64,000 nt of DNA. Source: Amaurobius ferox. Lineage: Eukaryota > Arthropoda > Arachnida > Araneae > Amaurobiidae. This document shows positions 61,672 through 64,000 of this stretch, piece by piece. The translations under genes were made by a program, and so were the position numbers. The notes beneath the pieces are model-generated. The model was not told where the DNA came from. It made no database searches and saw only the letters and a list, made by a program, of their open reading frames with translations. The stretch spans positions 141,669,936-141,733,935 of the forward strand of contig OX578134.1 of the NCBI GenBank assembly GCA_951213105.1, read 5' to 3'. Within the stretch, counting starts at the first letter, position 1; each line of letters opens with the position of its first letter.

Positions 61672-62640
61672 CAACCGTTAATCAAGTTAAATGTGTGCAG
61701 ATAAGTATGGAATTAAAGCAGTAAATTAATATCAATACAATATCACTATTAAAGCAATAAATCTCTGCATACTTCCATATTACTTTAACATCTATTAATA
61801 CTGCATTAACATATTATTAAACACATTAGTAGCGCTTTGAACTTTGGCAGAATTATGTTTTAGATTTTATCCCTCCATAATAATCAGTGCACTTTGAATT
61901 TTTAACAGAAATTAATACCCGCTTAACTTTATTAAATTACTTATCTCTTTTAAAAGTGCTTACATTTGTAACTTTAAAATTTCAAACTCTCCCCGATTTC
62001 CCAATAGAATTTAATCTGTGATTTAGCATATCGCATATTCGTATCTCTTTCCTTTCTAATGAAGAACCAGCGATCGTAATCCAACTATGTTCAGAGTAAA
62101 CGAATATTTTATGTAAAAATAGCTATTAATGCTCCTATATTTTTCCCCTTAAAGTGGAAGTTCAAACTGCACATCTTGAAGAAAACTTCACAGAAAAGAT
62201 TCATTCAGGTAATCACTCCCCAAAGACCATGTTTGAAATAGAAAGTGTTCGTGCGTCAAGGTAAATACAGGGAGGATATCCCGAAGCTCCAATATGTCCT
62301 TTATGTAATCCTGTTATATAGCAAACGCTCTTTTTTCATAAACAAATAGTACTTTGTCGAATTAATCTGTAAATGGTTGCTATTTAAGAGTTAAGTATTT
62401 GCAGGGCATAAGTCTGCGTGTTGGGAGATTCTGGAACTCCCATATGTATAGTTTAAAGCAAATAGATGCAGAACAAAATCAAAATGAATATAATAGCGTA
62501 AATGAATTTGATATATGTTGTTCAGCAACAAAAGAGGATTGTATGGCATCGGAAAGAGATGATATTGTTTTGGTTATTACGCAAAGTTTCATGTGAGGAG
62601 TTTCTTTTTAAAATATAAGGTAAAATGCAATTTACAAATT
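61672..62640. repeat. ~975-bp repeated unit, copy B (diverged)
   Basis: Adjacent tandem copy of unit A (CAACCGTTAATCAAGTTAAA onward), with many substitutions and small indels. At 62399-62596 it keeps a plus frame (GISLRVGRFWNS ... KEDCMASERDDIVLVI) that follows a good acceptor-like TTTGCAG and precedes GTGAGG. In copy A the same frame is broken by stops. I do not call it a gene. Confidence 0.75.
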
Positions 62641-62936
62641 GTGGCACACTGGTTGGTATTTCTTTGGCGCCTTGTTAATCCTGTTTGAAAATATTACCTA
62701 AGAAGGTGTTTGCCTATGTGCCTGTCTTTCTATGGGCCGCGTAGTGGAAAATATAAGTGACTTACAGCTATAAAATTCTGTACACTGATAGTTTAGCTCG
62801 GAATGATTCTTTTTTCAGTTCGAAGTAGTTTTTTTATGTTGTTTTGTGTTGTGTGTATGTTGCACAGTTTCGTGTGAGTTTCACACAAAGTAATTAATCA
62901 GTGATCCAAAATATAATCAACTGTGTTGTAAAGTGT
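62641..62936. other. Gene-free stretch, possibly decayed repeat family E
   Basis: Faint resemblance to family E around 62705-62850 (TTCGAAGTAGTTTTTTTATG). No coding signal. Confidence 0.4.
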
Positions 62937-63358
62937 TAAAAACCGATTTCTAGTGCATATTTGAGCAACATACGAGACGCAGTGCCAGATGTGCAGTACG
63001 TCTTGAAACTTCAATTTGTGGCCTGCTCAACATAAGTTAATCGCCTTTCAGAAATAATAGGCCCTTACATGACGGGTTTAAATAAAACGGAATGTAAAGA
63101 AGAGTATAATAACTTATTCAAATATGCATAACAATGTCAACACATGTCGCTGAAAACCCCGATCTTTCACTTTGCATAATTTTCTAATAAATCTAGCTGC
63201 TGGAATGGAAACAAGTTCATTCTAAAATTCATCGCAGCTCAACTTAGATTATCCCGTAGTTTTCCCTTTTGTTCAAAAATATAAAGTATCTTGAAGTAGA
63301 CGTATACTAATATCGTCGTGATAATCAAATCATGAAGGGTCAACTTTCTTTACCCTTC
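62937..63358. repeat. Duplicate block (pair with 45370-45795)
   Basis: Begins AAACCGATTTCTAGTGCATA and ends ATCATGAAGGGTCAACTTTC. It lies directly against the third copy of the 975-bp unit. Confidence 0.75.
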
Positions 63359-63362
63359 ATAA

Positions 63363-64000
63363 ACACAAGTGAAAAAATTCTTTATACATATTATGCATAT
63401 TATCGGTATGATAACCACCGTTTATCAAGCTAAATGTGTGCAGATAAGTCTGGAATTAAAACAGTAATTTAATATCAATACAATATCCATATTAAAGGAA
63501 TCACTCGCTGCAAACTCCCATATTACTTTAACATCTATTAATATTGCATTAAGATACCATTAAATGTATCAATTGAGTTTTGAACTGTGGTAGAAATATG
63601 TTTTAGATTTTATCTCTGCATAATAATTAGTGCACTCTGAATTTTTAACATAAATAAATACCTTTTTAACATAAATAAAAACGCATTATCTCTTTAAAAA
63701 GTGTTTAAATTTGCAATTTTAAAATTTCAAACTCTCCCCGATTTCCCAATAGAATTTAATCTGTGATTTAGCATATCTCATATTTGTAGCTATTTCATTT
63801 CTAATGAATAAACAGCGATCGTAATCCAACTATGCTCAAAGTAAACTACTATTTTATGTAAAAATAGCAATTAACGCTGCCATATTCCCCTCCCCCCTAA
63901 GGTGGAAATCAAACTGTACATTTTGAAGAGAACTTTACAGAAAAGATTCATTCAGATAATCACTCCCCAAAGAACATGTTTGAAATAGAAAGTGTTCGTG
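63363..64000. repeat. ~975-bp repeated unit, copy A' (apparently identical to A)
   Basis: Matches 60645-61282 base for base as far as I can read over about 638 bp, and continues past the window end. It has a sharp left junction with the 62937-63358 block. Confidence 0.85.

Overview
This is a 64-kb piece of an AT-rich animal nuclear genome, very gene-poor and dense in repeats. Two minus-strand exons encode single immunoglobulin domains that resemble arthropod Dscam. The large introns, mariner-type elements with TA target sites, a Jockey-like ORF1 with CCHC knuckles and tRNA-derived SINEs point to an arthropod. An arachnid is my best guess, but no single feature proves it.

Layout. 1-10.9 kb: no gene; a 923-bp foldback mariner-type MITE (1271-2193), a very long (AT)n tract running into a 200-N assembly gap (4688-5514), and a complex tandem repeat (5550-6990). 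10.9-14.2 kb: a second foldback MITE (10963-11894) and a broken Jockey-like ORF1 (13027-13926). 14.5-20.5 kb: the two Ig exons (20165-20458, then 14510-14776 in transcript order), separated by a 5.4-kb intron that holds a SINE with perfect target-site duplications, a tRNA-like relic and a 28-bp minisatellite. Both exons are phase 1-1 and join in frame. 20.5-47 kb: no convincing exon, but several diverged segmental duplications (23.0-25.5 kb against 31.3 and 37.3-39.4 kb), a ~1-kb dispersed family, a Helitron-like 3' terminus, a large imperfect hairpin, a 27-bp minisatellite open in both strands, and two copies of a hammerhead-ribozyme-like motif. 47-54.6 kb: an internally deleted mariner (48050-48966) between two copies of an older duplication, a 70-bp tandem array, another SINE, and a double SINE insertion at one target site. 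55.9-56.2 kb: one candidate minus-strand terminal exon with a transmembrane helix and short cytoplasmic tail, belonging to an unidentified gene. 58-64 kb: more dispersed repeats and a ~975-bp unit present three times, two copies of which look identical.

The two Ig exons are probably internal exons of one large Dscam-like cell-surface gene, transcribed right to left, whose other exons lie outside the window. The transmembrane exon ends in a stop codon upstream of the Ig exons on the same strand, so it cannot be the 3' end of that gene. Nearly everything else is transposon debris and tandem or segmental repeats. I do not see a complete new gene system; the best leads are the Ig exon pair, the hammerhead-like motif, the SINE integrations, the transmembrane exon and the near-perfect hairpins.
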